From Siphonodentalium dalli (lineage: Eukaryota > Mollusca > Scaphopoda > Gadilida > Siphonodentaliidae): 64,000 bases of DNA. Where the stretch lies: positions 135,431,587 to 135,495,586 of the forward strand of contig CP136061.1 in assembly GCA_032622095.1 (NCBI GenBank), written 5' to 3'. The translations under genes were made by a program, and so were the position numbers. Shown piece after piece: positions 63,963 through 64,000 of this stretch (positions are counted from its first letter, which is position 1; every line of letters begins with the position of its first letter). The notes below the pieces were generated by a model, which worked only from the letters and a program-made list of their open reading frames with translations, had not been told where the DNA came from and did not search any database.

Positions 63963-64000
63963 GCCTCGGTAGCGCAGTAGGCAGCGCGTCAGTCTCATAA
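63963..64000 (+). tRNA. tRNA-Met(CAT), partial at window end, second copy, unit 42
   Basis: First 38 bases only, through the anticodon and intron start; the rest lies beyond the window. Confidence 0.88.

Larger units (their letters stand above)
1730..64000. repeat. Tandem array of a ~1325-bp four-tRNA unit (42 units)
   Basis: The same unit recurs at a spacing of 1324-1327 bp except where insertions or duplications add length. Order in each unit: Val(AAC)+, Val(CAC)-, Met(CAT)+, Leu(CAA)-. Unit 2 (3037-4361) is a clean example: 73 + 230 + 73 + 257 + 92 + 229 + 115 + 256 bp. Units that lack one base just after Val(AAC) are 1324 bp long (units 8, 11, 12, 16 and 25). Copies differ by only a few substitutions per unit over most of the array, which implies recent amplification or homogenisation. 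The left end is cut inside Val(AAC); the right end continues beyond the window. Tandem tRNA clusters are known from Xenopus and Entamoeba; I do not recognise this exact unit. Confidence 0.97.
63735..64000. repeat. 222-bp Met duplication cut by window end, unit 42
   Basis: 63735-63956 is followed by the start of a second copy at 63957, with the same junction as units 38-40. Confidence 0.9.

Noticed and set aside
1730-64000. CRISPR or satellite interpretation of the regular repeats
   Set aside because: The unit is 1.3 kb, near-identical throughout, and made of tRNA genes with intact promoters; there are no short repeats with unique spacers.
1730-64000. Array as pure assembly artefact
   Set aside because: Units carry private and shared variants, insertions and nested duplications that a simple misassembly would not create. 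The exact copy number still needs read-level support.

Overview
This window looks like animal nuclear DNA, probably from a mollusc. It has intron-containing tRNA genes with eukaryotic box A and box B promoters, oligo-T Pol III terminators, a tRNA-derived SINE and poly(A)-tailed retroposons flanked by target-site duplications. The mollusc assignment rests only on the SINE tail, which resembles tails I recall from bivalve and gastropod SINEs, so it is tentative.

Bases 1-1729 are an AT-rich flank with no gene I can support. From 1730 to the right edge (open at 64000) the window is one tandem array of a tRNA-gene unit of about 1325 bp, here counted as 42 units. Each unit carries four tRNA genes in two convergent pairs: Val(AAC) on + facing Val(CAC) on -, then elongator Met(CAT) with a 19-nt intron on + facing Leu(CAA) with a 31-nt intron on -. 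In unit 2 the spacers are 230, 257, 229 and 256 bp, so convergent and divergent gaps alternate almost exactly. The window holds 41 full Val(AAC), 42 Val(CAC), 45 full Met and 41 Leu genes (3 of the Leu split by insertions), plus a truncated Val at the left end and a cut Met at the right end.

The array has changed by insertion, local duplication and block copying. A 305-bp SINE sits between units 6 and 7. A 2.0-kb retroposon with one Gag/ZCCHC3-like zinc-knuckle ORF sits in the Leu gene of units 19, 29 and 35, each time with the same 14-bp target-site duplication. That points to one insertion later copied with its neighbours in blocks of 15,280 and 9,980 bp; the second block matches the first minus four whole units. 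Units 38, 39, 40 and 42 carry a 222-bp tandem duplication that adds a second Met gene.

Many copies share a few base changes at sites that matter for tRNA function: Leu discriminator A73 to U in 26 of 41 copies, Met C3 to A in 11 copies, Val(AAC) G45 to C in 9 copies and a broken Val box A in 2 copies. The array therefore seems to mix normal genes with expanding variant subfamilies. Nearly all other open reading frames in the array are shadows of tRNA genes and spacers.
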